In this document: positions 24,699 through 34,630 of the stretch, piece by piece
Layout: every line of letters begins with the position of its first letter
How positions within the stretch are numbered: the first letter of the stretch is position 1
Assembly (NCBI GenBank): GCA_949283235.1
Contig: CASDRY010000064.1
Coordinates: 1-56,604, forward strand
Reading direction: 5' to 3'
From: an uncultured Spirochaetales bacterium
Lineage (GTDB): Bacteria; Spirochaetota; Spirochaetia; Sphaerochaetales; Sphaerochaetaceae
Length of the DNA stretch: 56,604 nt
Position numbers and translations under genes: made by a program
Notes under the pieces: model-generated
What the model was told of the DNA's origin: nothing
Database searches by the model: none
The model's input: only the letters and a program-made list of their open reading frames with translations

Positions 24699-25559
24699 AT
24701 GGCTGAAACAACGATTATAAAGAAAATCAAAGCCAGCTACCCATACCAAAGCAAGAAAAAGAAACTCATATCTGATTTCATCATGGAAAACATGTCTCGT
24801 TGCTGTTTTCTATCTCTCAACAAACTTTCAAAGGAAGTTGGCATCACAGAAGTCACGATGCTCAATTATTGCAGGGACCTTGGCTATGCAAGCTTCTCAG
24901 AGTTCAGAGAAGCAATCCGAAGCTATGTTGTCTTCTGGAAGCATCCAAATGAAAGAATGTGGAACATTGGCGGAAGCGGTGCTGATAAAAGCTTCATAAC
25001 AAACATAACGGAAGCTGAAAAGGAAATGATTCTTTCTCTTCCCCATCAAGATGAAAAAATAAATGAAGCTATTACACTTATATTATCCAGGAAGAAGATA
25101 TTTGTTGCTGCACATGGAATAAGCAATGTCTCTGCAGATTATTGCCAGAGAAGACTTACTGTAATCGGGAAAGATACCACTTTCCTACCCATAAACGATC
25201 ACCATCTGATGGCTATGCAGCTTTCACAATTCAATCCAGAAGAATGTCTTCTTGTAGCATTTGCGATAACACCTCATGGAGAATCTACAACAAGGGCTGT
25301 GAAACTCTGCAAAGAAGAAGGCATTGATATCATCTCAGTGACAGATAACCCAGAATCTGAGATTGCGGTGGCTTCAAGTGTGTCAATAATAGGAAATGCC
25401 AGCCTAAGGGGTGTAACTAATTCGCTTTTATCTACAATAGCTTTGATAGATATAATCGCAATCGCCGCAGCAGCTGAATCTCACAAACGCTCCCCCGAGA
25501 CAGAAGAAAGATATAGAAGAATGCTCGAGTTCTCGGAAGACAATTCACTTACAACATAA
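24699..25559 (+). CDS. MurR/RpiR-family transcriptional regulator
   Basis: 286 residues. The N-terminal RpiR-type HTH has [31 protein letters not shown] (about 40-70). The C-terminal SIS domain has [25 protein letters not shown] and [34 protein letters not shown] (about 185-220), which bind a phosphosugar. The family controls sugar-phosphate or amino-sugar catabolic genes. GAGGTAG precedes the ATG. The gene follows tRNA-Ser(CGA) by 15 bases with no terminator visible, so it is probably read from the tRNA promoter. Target genes are not evident. Confidence 0.9.
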   Translation: MAETTIIKKIKASYPYQSKKKKLISDFIMENMSRCCFLSLNKLSKEVGITEVTMLNYCRDLGYASFSEFREAIRSYVVFWKHPNERMWNIGGSGADKSFITNITEAEKEMILSLPHQDEKINEAITLILSRKKIFVAAHGISNVSADYCQRRLTVIGKDTTFLPINDHHLMAMQLSQFNPEECLLVAFAITPHGESTTRAVKLCKEEGIDIISVTDNPESEIAVASSVSIIGNASLRGVTNSLLSTIALIDIIAIAAAAESHKRSPETEERYRRMLEFSEDNSLTT

Positions 25560-25691
25560 ACTTCTGTGAATTATGCCTCCTTTGTTAACCTATAAGCTAT
25601 ATCTATGTGGTATCAAATTCAGTTTGCAGTATCTGATTATTGATAAGTACTGTTTTCTTTAAGATAATTTAAGAATCCAGAGGAGAGACAG

Positions 25692-27164
25692 ATGATAAGC
25701 ACATTGATAGCTGAGGCAACTGTTTGTGATTTCAAAGAAGCACTTGAAGTAAGAAAGCCAAAGAGCTGGCTCAAGAGCGTCAGTGCTTTTGCAAACACAT
25801 CAGGAGGAACACTCTTCTTTGGTGTAGATAATGATCACAATGTAATTGGTCTCCAAAATCCTCAGAAAGATGCTGAAGATATAAGCAGACTTATCAAAGA
25901 AAGAATCTCTCCAATTCCTCGCTTCATTCTCACAGCTGAACAGGAATATGGCAAAGCAGTCCTTGTTCTTTCAATTCCCAAAGGAACTCATACTCCCTAT
26001 TACTACAAAGCTGACGGAATCAGGGAAGTATATATCAGGCTGGGAGATGAGAGCATAGTCGCTCCTGATCATATCCTTCATGAGCTTATCCTTGATGGAA
26101 TGAATGAGTCATTCGATGCCCTTGTTTCAAAATACAATGCGAAAGACTTTGCATTTTCCTCTCTTAGAGCACGATATAGAAAATGGGCAGGAAAAAGTTT
26201 TGATGACAAATTCCTTGTATCTTTCGGGCTTGTAGATGAAGAGACCGAAAAGCTGACAAATGCTGGAGTTCTTATAGCAGATGATTGTCCTCTCAGGCAG
26301 TCAAGACTCTTTTGTGTAAGATGGAATGGCCTTACAAAAGCTGGAGGATTAATTGATGCTATCGATAGTGCAGAATACACAGGAAGTTTGATTCTCTTGC
26401 TTGAAAATGGCATGAACTTCATCAAACAAAACAATCGGATGATGTGGAGAAAAGCCCCTACATCCAGAATAGAAATGCCTGAGTACGAAGAAAGAAGTTG
26501 CCTTGAAGCACTCGTAAATGCCCTTGTTCACCGTTCATATCTTGAGCTCGGAAGTGAAGTTCATATAGATATCTTTGATGATAGAATGACCATCTATTCG
26601 CCAGGAGGAATGGCAGATGGCAGCATCATACAGGATCAGAACCTAAGTGAGGTATCCTCAAAGAGGCGCAATCCTGTGCTTGCTGATGTTTTTGCTCGAC
26701 TTGGTTACATGGAGCGTCAAGAAAGTGGCTTAGAAAAGATTATTGAATGGTATCAGGTGTGCGCGAACTACACAGAAGAGAAGATGCCTACATTCTCATC
26801 CACTTCATCTCAATTCATAGTGACATTGCCAAACCTGAATTATGGCTTAAAAACAGGACTTACAGAGGAAAAACAGGTCTCTAATGTAATAAAAACAGGA
26901 CTTGCAGAAGAAAAACAGGTCTATGAAAACTTACTTAACACCCTCTCTCTCAGTAAGCCAACACATAAAAACATCATGGCAATGTATAATCAATTCGGAT
27001 TTTTAGAGTCTTTTTCAAGATCTGACATTGTTACAGTCTGTGGAATCACAAAATCTCCTGCAAGTTCTCTTCTGAATTTGATGAAGAGGTTTAATTTAAT
27101 TATTGAAGCAAAAGATAAAGGAAGGGGGAAATATCACTTCATTAAACCAGAATCAAGGCAATAA
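25692..27164 (+). CDS. AlbA_2 (Schlafen-like) DNA-binding protein with GHKL-like ATPase region
   Basis: 490 residues. The N-terminal AlbA_2 domain has CDFKEALEVRKPKSWLKSVSAFANTSGGTLFFGVDN (about 12-47) and VYIRLGDES. The middle part ends in SCLEALVNALVHRSYLELGSEVHIDIFDDRMTIYSPGGM (about 272-310), a HATPase_c_4-like block. A C-terminal winged-helix-like region follows. Such proteins are putative transcriptional regulators or defence-associated factors. An in-frame duplicated 14-codon unit (KTGLxEEKQV) lies near residues 387-411. GAGGAGAGACAG precedes the start. The gene stands alone between unrelated units, which suits an accessory origin. Confidence 0.85.
   Translation: MISTLIAEATVCDFKEALEVRKPKSWLKSVSAFANTSGGTLFFGVDNDHNVIGLQNPQKDAEDISRLIKERISPIPRFILTAEQEYGKAVLVLSIPKGTHTPYYYKADGIREVYIRLGDESIVAPDHILHELILDGMNESFDALVSKYNAKDFAFSSLRARYRKWAGKSFDDKFLVSFGLVDEETEKLTNAGVLIADDCPLRQSRLFCVRWNGLTKAGGLIDAIDSAEYTGSLILLLENGMNFIKQNNRMMWRKAPTSRIEMPEYEERSCLEALVNALVHRSYLELGSEVHIDIFDDRMTIYSPGGMADGSIIQDQNLSEVSSKRRNPVLADVFARLGYMERQESGLEKIIEWYQVCANYTEEKMPTFSSTSSQFIVTLPNLNYGLKTGLTEEKQVSNVIKTGLAEEKQVYENLLNTLSLSKPTHKNIMAMYNQFGFLESFSRSDIVTVCGITKSPASSLLNLMKRFNLIIEAKDKGRGKYHFIKPESRQ
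26850..26922 (+). repeat. In-frame tandem-like repeat inside the AlbA_2 gene
   Basis: Two 31-base copies (26850-26880 and 26892-26922) differ at two positions and are spaced 42 bp apart, so each encodes KTGL(T/A)EEKQV in frame. It looks like a recent duplication in the linker between the ATPase-like region and the C-terminal domain. Confidence 0.8.
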
Positions 27165-27260
27165 TAGTTTTGTTTTTTCGATAAACTCTTTCAGTGATGA
27201 GCTAAATGGCTCTGAAAGACCAGGATTTAACAAAATATGATTTTGCTTTGGTGGAACAAA

Positions 27261-27279
27261 CCGGAGGAAAACCCTCCGG
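27261..27279 (-). terminator. Hairpin after the DegT-like gene
   Basis: Perfect stem CCGGAGG/CCTCCGG with loop AAAAC, six bases after the minus-strand stop at 27285; it is followed by TTTG on that strand. The stem sequence is the same as in the hairpin at 5589-5608. Confidence 0.6.
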
Positions 27280-27284
27280 CACCA

Positions 27285-28349
27285 TCAGCAATGATAATCA
27301 TTCAACACAGAAGCAAGGAATTCCATATCTGAAACATCATATCTTTGATCTATCTGTATAGACACGACATGATCGTATATATACGAAGCTCCAGGGAACT
27401 TCTTATCAAAATCCTCAATGCTCTCCGCGAGAGGGGTCCTAGGCCAGTATACAGTACTTGACACCCCCTTCTCTGCAAGATAGCTCTGGAAGTGATCGCG
27501 ATCCTTTGCATAAAGCGTGAAATGACTAGGCACATCATTCTCTGAAAGCTCTGGGAATACAACCTTAAAGCCATCATTAGCAGAAAGATTATCCAATACA
27601 GTCTGGTAATTTCTTCTTCTCAGTGTGGCCATTGAATTGAAATCAAAACTGTTGATTATCTTCTCAGAGAGCTCATCTCCAGCATAGATATCAAAAATCT
27701 TTCTCAGCCTTAATTCAGTCTCCCAGAATACATCAGATGCTTCTTTATCGAAGGAGGCATCTCCTGTTTCAATGCCTTTCTCCCTTAATTCAAGAGCTCT
27801 GTACCTTCCTTCAAGATGCTCTTTTTCCGAAGGAAGCGGCTTTACGCTGAATTTTCCATTCCGCTTTACCGCAACACCTCCTGAAGCAATACCCATCCAT
27901 TTTCTGAGACTTCCTGCAGCATAATCAGCTTCATCATCAATAAATAAAGGACTGTGGGTAGTGTCTTGTATTACAGTTACTCCTGCATTATGGCAGGTCA
28001 TGACAAAATCATGGTCATAACGGCAGAAACCATAGTATCCACACAATCCAAGAACAGAAATGGAAGGTATCACACTCTCAACGAAAACAGGCTTCATCCC
28101 CTCTGGATCAATATCATAGGGAATCATGTTGTATCCAGCTTTTTCATATGCAGACAGAACTGTTTCACATGTATAAGCAGGAACATAAGCATTCCGTGTT
28201 CTCCCATCATCAGCATCTTTCAATGCTGCATAAAGAGCACATCGTCCAGACATCATCAGAAGGACATCACCATGCAGAGAATCAAGATAACCATTAGATG
28301 CGCCCTCCTTGATTCTCTCAAGGGGGAACATGCCACCGATTCGCCTCAT
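27285..28349 (-). CDS. DegT/DnrJ/EryC1-like PLP-fold protein of unknown role
   Basis: 354 residues. AYVPAYTCETVLSAYEKAGYNMIPYDID (about 56-83), GVTVIQDTTHSPLF (about 126-139, Asp for the PLP nitrogen) and AAGSLRKWMGIASGGVAVK (about 147-165, Lys in the PLP-lysine position) follow the DegT/EryC1 aminotransferase fold, but conservation is low and the usual sugar-nucleotide context is missing. Its ATG overlaps the M42 peptidase stop (TGATG), so it belongs to the peptide operon. Possibly an amino-sugar or amino-acid transaminase; not certain. Confidence 0.65.
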   Translation of the reverse strand: MRRIGGMFPLERIKEGASNGYLDSLHGDVLLMMSGRCALYAALKDADDGRTRNAYVPAYTCETVLSAYEKAGYNMIPYDIDPEGMKPVFVESVIPSISVLGLCGYYGFCRYDHDFVMTCHNAGVTVIQDTTHSPLFIDDEADYAAGSLRKWMGIASGGVAVKRNGKFSVKPLPSEKEHLEGRYRALELREKGIETGDASFDKEASDVFWETELRLRKIFDIYAGDELSEKIINSFDFNSMATLRRRNYQTVLDNLSANDGFKVVFPELSENDVPSHFTLYAKDRDHFQSYLAEKGVSSTVYWPRTPLAESIEDFDKKFPGASYIYDHVVSIQIDQRYDVSDMEFLASVLNDYHC

Positions 28350-29434
28350 CAGAAACTCCCTATAATATCCTTATCCAAGCGCCTGATTATCTCCTTGGCA
28401 AGCTTAACTCCGTTTGAGAAATCAGAGACCGAGGAGATTCCATAATGCGTGTGTGCATAACGGACAGGAATGCCTATGACTATTGCTGGAACACCCATAT
28501 TCGAGAGATTGATTACAGAACCATTTGTAGAACCACCGGTTCTTACAGCCTCCTGCACAGGAATTCCAAGCTCATATGCTATATTAAGAGCGAACCTCTG
28601 GAAGCGTGGATTTGTAATCATCCTGGCATCGATATGACGAAGCATCGGCCCTTTTCCTATAGCTGTCTGTATCTGATAATCAGGAACAACTGTATCATCA
28701 GCAGGGCATCCTTCGAATACAATCGCTACATCAGCTTTCACATGATTTGCAGTGACTGTCGCGCCTCTGACGCCAACCTCCTCCTGCGAAGCAAAAGCCC
28801 CAGTCAATCTGACATTAAGCTTCTCTCCCTCCAGCGCTTTCATTACAGATATAACAGAAGCGCATCCCATTCTGTTATCAAAGGCCTTTCCGAATATCCT
28901 GTCATGCTTCTCATCATATACAGCTGTCACATCCGGAACTACAGGAGCTGCAATTCGTATTCTGTAATCCTCTATGATTTCCTCACGGCTTGTAGCACCG
29001 ACATCGATTACAAGCGATGAGATATCAAGGGGAGCCTTCTTCTCAGCTTCCGTCATATAGTGTGGCGGTTTTGAGGCAATCACACCAAGCACATAGTGTC
29101 CATCAGCATTCTGGACCCTTACTGTATGTGCAGGGATATTTGATACAACCCACCCTCCAATCGTGGTGAACTCAAGCATTCCATCTGGCCTGATAGCCTT
29201 CACCATGAAACCAACCTCATCTGTGTGGCAATCAAGATGCACAAGAGGAAGCGAAGGATCTCTGCCATCTTCCAGATAATAATTCAAAAGGGAGTCCCTG
29301 TTACCCTTTCCAAGCTTATCAGTATGTGCTTTTATAACCTCAAGCACCTCATCTTCAAAACCTGAGACGCCATTGGCGTTGCTCAGGTCGGAAATCAAAG
29401 ATATATATTCCTTATTCTCCATATTCTGTACCAT
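28349..29434 (-). CDS. M42-family metallo-aminopeptidase (FrvX/glucanase-like)
   Basis: 361 residues from the chosen start. Metal ligands are visible: LDCHTDEVGFMV (about 68-79), GKAFDNRMGCA (about 175-185), ASQEEVGVRGA with the catalytic Glu pair (about 207-217), and the late AHTHYG. M42 enzymes form large tetrahedral cytosolic particles that trim peptides. The start at 29434 is chosen because its ATG overlaps the stop of the creatininase-family gene (TGATG), giving coupling; a longer frame upstream is only the complement of that gene. Context suggests breakdown of peptides imported by the opp transporter. Confidence 0.9.
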   Translation of the reverse strand: MVQNMENKEYISLISDLSNANGVSGFEDEVLEVIKAHTDKLGKGNRDSLLNYYLEDGRDPSLPLVHLDCHTDEVGFMVKAIRPDGMLEFTTIGGWVVSNIPAHTVRVQNADGHYVLGVIASKPPHYMTEAEKKAPLDISSLVIDVGATSREEIIEDYRIRIAAPVVPDVTAVYDEKHDRIFGKAFDNRMGCASVISVMKALEGEKLNVRLTGAFASQEEVGVRGATVTANHVKADVAIVFEGCPADDTVVPDYQIQTAIGKGPMLRHIDARMITNPRFQRFALNIAYELGIPVQEAVRTGGSTNGSVINLSNMGVPAIVIGIPVRYAHTHYGISSVSDFSNGVKLAKEIIRRLDKDIIGSF

Positions 29435-30195
29435 CAAAGAGAGACCTTTGCGAATTCCTCCAGGAAAGAAACCATATAATCCGCAAAAGACTGAAGCATC
29501 TCCGTTCCCCATTCCACCGTTGCATATTTCGGGTGATCAGGACCTATCCAGCCATTATCAGTGACATGATCTGTAAGCCTTGGAATAGTGACAGATACCC
29601 CTTTGAACTCCACAGTATTGAAACCATTTGCTTTCAACGCAGGAGATACGTCCTTCAGTTCAAGAGGAAGATCAACATACTTCTTATCTACAAGATCAGG
29701 ATTCACAGCAAGCACACCTGCTGTTTCTTCTCCACCGCCATGGCCGCCTTTCCAAGCTGGATTCAGTTCCCAGACATTAAGCCACCAGTTCAGAAGAGCA
29801 AGAAGACATCCTTCGCTATCGAGCTCGTACCCGATTCTCTCAATCGCTTTTATATTCCCGCCATGTCCATTAAGGATAACGAACTTCTTAGCTCCATGCT
29901 TCTTGAGATTCCAGATGATTGCCTTCATCAGCTGATACAGAAGATCAGTGCCAAGATTGACTGTTCCAGGGAATGGATAAAGACTCTCACAGGCACCATA
30001 AGGAACTGTAGGAGCTATCAGAACATCATCCTTCTGCTTTCTGACAAGCTCAATAATCTTATCAGGGATAAGAGTATCTGTTCCGAGAGGCATATGCTTT
30101 CCGTGGCACTCTATGCTTCCTATTGGAATGATTACCATATCATTGTGCTTAAAATATTCTTCAGCCTGAACCCATGTGATTTCACTTAAAAGCAT
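29434..30195 (-). CDS. Creatininase-family amidohydrolase
   Basis: 253 residues. IIPIGSIECHGKHMPLGTDT (about 21-40) is the metal-binding block of the family (GSxExHGxHLPxxTD); VPYGACESLYPFPGT, VILNGHGGN (about 106-114) and WKGGHGGGEETAGVLA (about 148-163) complete the site. Members hydrolyse creatinine, N-formyl or other cyclic or linear amides. It follows the substrate-binding protein of the opp operon and is coupled to the M42 peptidase, so the likely substrate is an amide or modified peptide brought in by that transporter. AGGAGG precedes the start. Confidence 0.88.
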   Translation of the reverse strand: MLLSEITWVQAEEYFKHNDMVIIPIGSIECHGKHMPLGTDTLIPDKIIELVRKQKDDVLIAPTVPYGACESLYPFPGTVNLGTDLLYQLMKAIIWNLKKHGAKKFVILNGHGGNIKAIERIGYELDSEGCLLALLNWWLNVWELNPAWKGGHGGGEETAGVLAVNPDLVDKKYVDLPLELKDVSPALKANGFNTVEFKGVSVTIPRLTDHVTDNGWIGPDHPKYATVEWGTEMLQSFADYMVSFLEEFAKVSL

Positions 30196-30213
30196 TTATT
30201 TCCTCCTGAAGAA

Positions 30214-30236
30214 ATCCGGCGGCATCGCCACCGGAT
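30214..30236 (-). terminator. Intra-operon hairpin after the substrate-binding protein gene
   Basis: ATCCGGCGG (30214-30222) pairs with CCACCGGAT (30228-30236), loop of five. It follows the oppA-type stop codon by seven bases; the weak T-tract suggests partial termination or mRNA stabilisation, common after binding-protein genes. Confidence 0.5.
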
Positions 30237-30242
30237 CAGTTT

Positions 30243-31781
30243 TTATCTGCCGCTTCTGACCATTACGTTCTGAAGCTGGTGATACCCTATCGGGTCAAGA
30301 GCAAAGTTCTCTACATTCGCACCTGCACCTGCAGATATTTCCGTATAGAGAATGTTTGCATTGTTTGCCAGATCCTTAAGATAGATTGCAAGATCCTTAT
30401 AAGCCTGAAGTCTTACACTCTCATCTGTGCTTGAACGACCGATTTCAACGAGTCTATCAACCTCTGGATCGTTAACAAATGTTCTGTTTCCTGCAGCACC
30501 CTGCTGAGAGGAATGCTCGAGGGAATAGTATGTATAATCAGCATCCATTGTGGATGTTACCCATCCAAAGTATGCCATATCATGCTCACCGGAGGTTGTA
30601 CGGCTGATGAATGTTCCGAATTCCATAACCTCAAGACTGCAATCTATACCAACCTCACCAAGCATTGCCTGAAGGACCTGACATGCCTCAACTCTTTCCT
30701 GGTTGTTATTTACCCAGATTGTGCAGGAGAATCCATCAGGATAACCTGCTTCAGCAAGCAGCTGCTTGGAAAGCTCTGGATCATATTCATCAACACCGCA
30801 GCCATAATAACCGAATACAGCTGGAGCAACGATATCATCAGCAGCCTGACCTGCGCCATTGTAGAGAGTATCAACAATAAGCTGTCTATCGATAGCGTGG
30901 CTGATAGCCTGTCTTACCAGCTTGTTGTTAAATGGCTCCTTATTCATGTTCATTGAAAGATAGTAGCAAGTAAGGGATGGTGCAGAATAAAGCGCGAGAT
31001 CTTCATTTTCAGCGATTCTTGCTTTATCAGCTGTAAGCGGATCGTATGCGATATCAACCTCTCCAGTTTCAAGAGCAATCGTTCTCTGAGCAGCCTCTGG
31101 TACAACACGGAACTCTATATACTTAGTCTTAGGCGCACCAGCATAGTAATCTTCATTAGCTACGATTCTTGTATGATCGTTCTGTGACCATTCATCGAAC
31201 TTATATGGACCAGATCCAACAGGAGCTGTTCTGAGGATATCCTCATTAGCAGATGTATAGTCCATAGGAACAATAGCCGCGAATGGTACGGCAAGATTCC
31301 TTAAAGCCGGAGCATATGGAGCATCAAGCTTAACAAGCACCGTATAGTCATCCTCTACGATAACCTCATCGATGAAATCAACAACATAGGAAACGGCAGG
31401 ACTTGCAATTGCCCTATCAAGAGAGTATTTAACATCCTCTGCTGTAAGATCTTCACCATTGTGGAACTTCAATCCCTCTCTGATATGGAATCTATACTCG
31501 GTATCAGATAGGATTTCCCAGCTTTCCGCAATCTGAGGAACAACTTCATTTGTCTCAGGATCCACAGTGACAAGCGTATCGTAGATATGATTTGTGATTG
31601 CGACTGCAGGGGTTTCCTTTCCTACATGCGGGTCAAAAGAGGTTACATCAGCGCCGATTGCGACAGTGATAGTATCCTTATACCCTGTTCCGGAGTCAGC
31701 TGCATTATCGCTGCCACCCATAGCAAAGAGAGAGAGTGAAGCGAATGCAAGAACAAGCAAAACAGCCAAAGATCTTTTCAT
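30243..31781 (-). CDS. ABC transporter substrate-binding protein, family 5 (peptide)
   Basis: 512 residues. [27 protein letters not shown] is a signal sequence without a clear lipobox Cys, so it may be released by signal peptidase I. The mature protein has ITVAIGADVTSFDPHVGKE (N-terminal strand), YRFHIREGLKFHNGEDLTAEDVKYSLDRA (about 102-130, the SBP_bac_5 signature) and NNKLVRQAISHAIDRQLIVD. It captures oligopeptides or similar solutes in the periplasm for the adjacent OppBCDF-type transporter. AAGGAGG precedes the start, which overlaps the oppF-type stop by four bases. Confidence 0.92.
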   Translation of the reverse strand: MKRSLAVLLVLAFASLSLFAMGGSDNAADSGTGYKDTITVAIGADVTSFDPHVGKETPAVAITNHIYDTLVTVDPETNEVVPQIAESWEILSDTEYRFHIREGLKFHNGEDLTAEDVKYSLDRAIASPAVSYVVDFIDEVIVEDDYTVLVKLDAPYAPALRNLAVPFAAIVPMDYTSANEDILRTAPVGSGPYKFDEWSQNDHTRIVANEDYYAGAPKTKYIEFRVVPEAAQRTIALETGEVDIAYDPLTADKARIAENEDLALYSAPSLTCYYLSMNMNKEPFNNKLVRQAISHAIDRQLIVDTLYNGAGQAADDIVAPAVFGYYGCGVDEYDPELSKQLLAEAGYPDGFSCTIWVNNNQERVEACQVLQAMLGEVGIDCSLEVMEFGTFISRTTSGEHDMAYFGWVTSTMDADYTYYSLEHSSQQGAAGNRTFVNDPEVDRLVEIGRSSTDESVRLQAYKDLAIYLKDLANNANILYTEISAGAGANVENFALDPIGYHQLQNVMVRSGR

Positions 31782-32761
31782 CTTGATCCTCCTTGATTCT
31801 TATCCTGAGAGAGCACACAGGCGACAAAGTGCCCTGGCTCTACTTCATTAAGCGGTATATCGCCACCTTTGCATTTCTCCGTTGCAAAGCGGCATCTTGC
31901 TGCAAAACGACAGCCTGGAGCAGGCTCGATAGGACTGCTTATTTCTCCCTGAAGCAATATCCTCTCATTCTTGAAATCCGGATCCGGAACAGGAATTGCT
32001 GAGAGAAGCGCCTGTGTATATGGATGAACAGGATTGCGGAAAAGGTCTGCAGCTTTTGCCTTCTCCACCATTTTCCCGAGATACATAACCATGATCTCAT
32101 CAGAGAGATGCTTCACGACTGAAAGATCGTGAGTGATAAAGAGATATGAGAATCCAAACGAGTCCTGAAGATCCTGCATAAGGTTCAGTATCTGAGCCTG
32201 AATCGATACATCGAGAGCTGAAACTGGTTCATCACAAACAATGAATTCAGGATTGAGTGCAAGAACACGGGCAATACCGATTCTCTGTCTTCTTCCTCCA
32301 TCAAGCTCATGCGGATAGCTGTTAATGAGTCTTGGTGACAACCCAACAAGATCCATAAGCTCTCTTACCCTCTTCTCAAGTCCAGCCTTGTCCTTCTTTG
32401 AGAAGATCCCCTGTATAAGAAGACTTTCCTGTATTGTCTGAGCTACAGTCATTCTTGGATTGAGGGAGGCAAAAGGATCCTGGAATATGATCTGCATATT
32501 CCTTCTCAGCTCCTTCATAGCCTTCTTATCAAGATTTGTAATCTCCTGACCTTTGAAGAAAATCTTTCCTGATGTAGGTTCATGAAGACGGAGTATTGTT
32601 CGTCCAAGTGTGGACTTTCCGCATCCTGACTCACCTACAACACCAAGAGTTTCTCCCTTTTCAAGAGAGAAAGAGACATCATCAACAGCATGGAGAAGTC
32701 CGCTGTTTGTCGCAAAGTATTTTTTGAGATTCTCAACTCTCAATAACTCTTCTTTTGCCAT
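31778..32761 (-). CDS. Oligopeptide ABC transporter ATP-binding protein, OppF type
   Basis: 327 residues. Walker [10 protein letters not shown] (about 38-46) and Walker [16 protein letters not shown] are canonical, but the ABC signature reads [12 protein letters not shown], with LDGG replacing the common LSGGQ, which could lower activity of one composite ATP site. The C-terminal oligo_HPY region ends in [16 protein letters not shown], the Cys-rich motif common in Opp/Dpp ATPases. It pairs with the OppD-type protein. GGGAGGG precedes the start. Confidence 0.93.
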   Translation of the reverse strand: MAKEELLRVENLKKYFATNSGLLHAVDDVSFSLEKGETLGVVGESGCGKSTLGRTILRLHEPTSGKIFFKGQEITNLDKKAMKELRRNMQIIFQDPFASLNPRMTVAQTIQESLLIQGIFSKKDKAGLEKRVRELMDLVGLSPRLINSYPHELDGGRRQRIGIARVLALNPEFIVCDEPVSALDVSIQAQILNLMQDLQDSFGFSYLFITHDLSVVKHLSDEIMVMYLGKMVEKAKAADLFRNPVHPYTQALLSAIPVPDPDFKNERILLQGEISSPIEPAPGCRFAARCRFATEKCKGGDIPLNEVEPGHFVACVLSQDKNQGGSR

Positions 32762-33732
32762 TACTTTCCCTCCCTTATACAGCGGACAAGATGTCCTGGA
32801 TTAACCTCTGCGAATTCAGGGACTGCCTTGCTGCACTTTTCTGTTGCGAAATTACACCTCGGTGCAAAAGGACAGCCTTCAGGAAGATTAGTAGGATCTG
32901 GCATAAGCCCCTTTATAGGATTCAGGCGTTTCGTGTCCTTCGTCAGAGAAGGAATCGATTCAAGAAGACCTACTGTATAAGGATGGCGAGGCTCCTTGAA
33001 GATATCATGCAGATTGCCAGATTCCACAATAATCCCAGCATAGATGATAGCGACTCTGTCACATGTCTGAGCGACAACGCCAAGATCATGGGAGATCAGA
33101 ATCATAGCTGTATTCAGCTCCTTCTTGAGGGACTGGATCATATCAAGAACCTGGGCCTGGATTGTCACATCCAGAGCTGTCGTAGGCTCATCCGCAAGAA
33201 GCAGTTTAGGATTACAAGCAAGAGCAATAGCTATTATTACCCTCTGTTTCATTCCTCCTGAGAACTGATGAGGATACTCATCGATTCTATCTGCTGAAAT
33301 GCCTACCTTGCCAAGAATCGCAACAACACGCTCTCTCAGCTCTTCCTTGCTGAGTCCCGGATTATGCACATTTATAACCTCAGCTATCTGATCGCCAACA
33401 GTCATGACAGGATTGAGGGAAGTCATCGGGTCCTGGAATACCATCGAAATAGCATTACCGCGGATTTTATGCATATCTGTCTCGGAAAATGAGAGGATAT
33501 CATCACCTTCGAAATAAACCTTTCCACTTACAATCTTTCCAGGAGGAGAAGGAATAAGACGAAGAATTCCTTTCGCGAGTGTCGTCTTTCCTGCACCTGT
33601 CTCTCCTACAAGCCCTAGAGTCTCCCCTTCATTTACATGAAGCGAAACTCCATTGAGCGCATAAACAACACCATCATCTGTCTCATAATGGATCACAAGA
33701 TCCTCAACTCTTAAAAGCTCTTTGTTATCCAT
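32761..33732 (-). CDS. Oligopeptide ABC transporter ATP-binding protein, OppD type
   Basis: 323 residues. Walker [10 protein letters not shown], signature [15 protein letters not shown], Walker [15 protein letters not shown] and the H-loop [10 protein letters not shown] are all intact. The C-terminal [15 protein letters not shown] block is the Opp/Dpp Cys-rich motif. The start at 33732 is chosen for GAGGTG upstream; the open frame extends 12 codons further without support. It supplies the fully conserved ATP site of the importer and may also serve the ATPase-less importer at 38.6-41.8 kb (inference). Confidence 0.94.
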   Translation of the reverse strand: MDNKELLRVEDLVIHYETDDGVVYALNGVSLHVNEGETLGLVGETGAGKTTLAKGILRLIPSPPGKIVSGKVYFEGDDILSFSETDMHKIRGNAISMVFQDPMTSLNPVMTVGDQIAEVINVHNPGLSKEELRERVVAILGKVGISADRIDEYPHQFSGGMKQRVIIAIALACNPKLLLADEPTTALDVTIQAQVLDMIQSLKKELNTAMILISHDLGVVAQTCDRVAIIYAGIIVESGNLHDIFKEPRHPYTVGLLESIPSLTKDTKRLNPIKGLMPDPTNLPEGCPFAPRCNFATEKCSKAVPEFAEVNPGHLVRCIREGK

Positions 33733-33739
33733 AAACACC

Positions 33740-34630
33740 TCAGTTCTTAAGTCTTGGGTCCAGAGCATCCCTCAATCCATCTCCAAGCAGGTTCAGAGAA
33801 AGAATCGTGAGCATGATCATAAGTCCAGGAATCACTGTGATATGCCAGCCATCACGGATATAGGATCTTGCATTTGAAAGCATAGAACCCCATTCAGGAG
33901 TAGGAGGCTGTATACCGAGCCCAAGGAATGAAAGACCAGCAATCGAGAGAATAGCTCCAGCTACTCCAAGGGAAGCCTGTACGATAAGAGGGGCAAGGCA
34001 GTTCGGAATTATGTATTTGCATATGATTCTCGCATCGCTTGCGCCAAGCGCGCGTGCAGCTTCTATGTACTCCTGATCCTTCACTGTCAGAACAGATGCC
34101 CTGACTGTTCTCGCAAATGTCGGGATATAGCTTATCGCGATAGCCATAAGAACATTCGTCAGACTAGTTCCGAATGCAGCCACGATTGCAAGCGCCAGAA
34201 GCATCGAAGGAATTGCAAGGAATATATCCATTATTCTCATGATCACGTTGTCGGTAATCTTTCCGTAAAAGCCCGCAAGAGCTCCAAGGAAGCTTCCGAT
34301 TACAACAGAAATAGCAATGGCAACAGTTCCCATGAAAAGCGAATAGCGTATCGCCCAGATAACACGGAGGAAAATATCGCGTCCGAACTCATCCAGACCG
34401 AATATATGCTCTAATGATGGCCCTTGAAGACGAAGCCTGAGATTCTGCTTTATTACATGCTCCTCATAGAATGTCCCGCCAGTCACGATATCAACAACGA
34501 CTGTGAATATCGCGAGAATGACAAGAAGGACAATGAATCCAAGCCCTACCATTGCAAGCCTGTTCTTCTTCAGTCTTCTCCATGCATCCATCCATAGAGA
34601 GCGCTGTGTTTTCTTCACTGCAGTACTCAT
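33740..34630 (-). CDS. Oligopeptide ABC transporter permease, OppC/DppC type
   Basis: 296 residues. A cytoplasmic N-terminus (SLWMDAWRRLKKNRLAMVG) precedes a first helix at about 28-48, a periplasmic loop with HIFGLDEFGRDIFLRVIWAIRYS, and five more helices. The EAA loop is EYIEAARALGASDARIICKYIIPN (about 190-213), which contacts the ATPase. It ends in the family-typical LGDGLRDALDPRLKN. The ATG overlaps the OppB-type stop by four bases. Confidence 0.94.
   Translation of the reverse strand: MSTAVKKTQRSLWMDAWRRLKKNRLAMVGLGFIVLLVILAIFTVVVDIVTGGTFYEEHVIKQNLRLRLQGPSLEHIFGLDEFGRDIFLRVIWAIRYSLFMGTVAIAISVVIGSFLGALAGFYGKITDNVIMRIMDIFLAIPSMLLALAIVAAFGTSLTNVLMAIAISYIPTFARTVRASVLTVKDQEYIEAARALGASDARIICKYIIPNCLAPLIVQASLGVAGAILSIAGLSFLGLGIQPPTPEWGSMLSNARSYIRDGWHITVIPGLMIMLTILSLNLLGDGLRDALDPRLKN

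Noticed and set aside
24289..24711. 140-codon minus-strand frame with repeated [13 protein letters not shown] peptides
   Set aside because: It is the complement of four tRNA genes; the repeated peptides come from the conserved T-arm and acceptor sequences.
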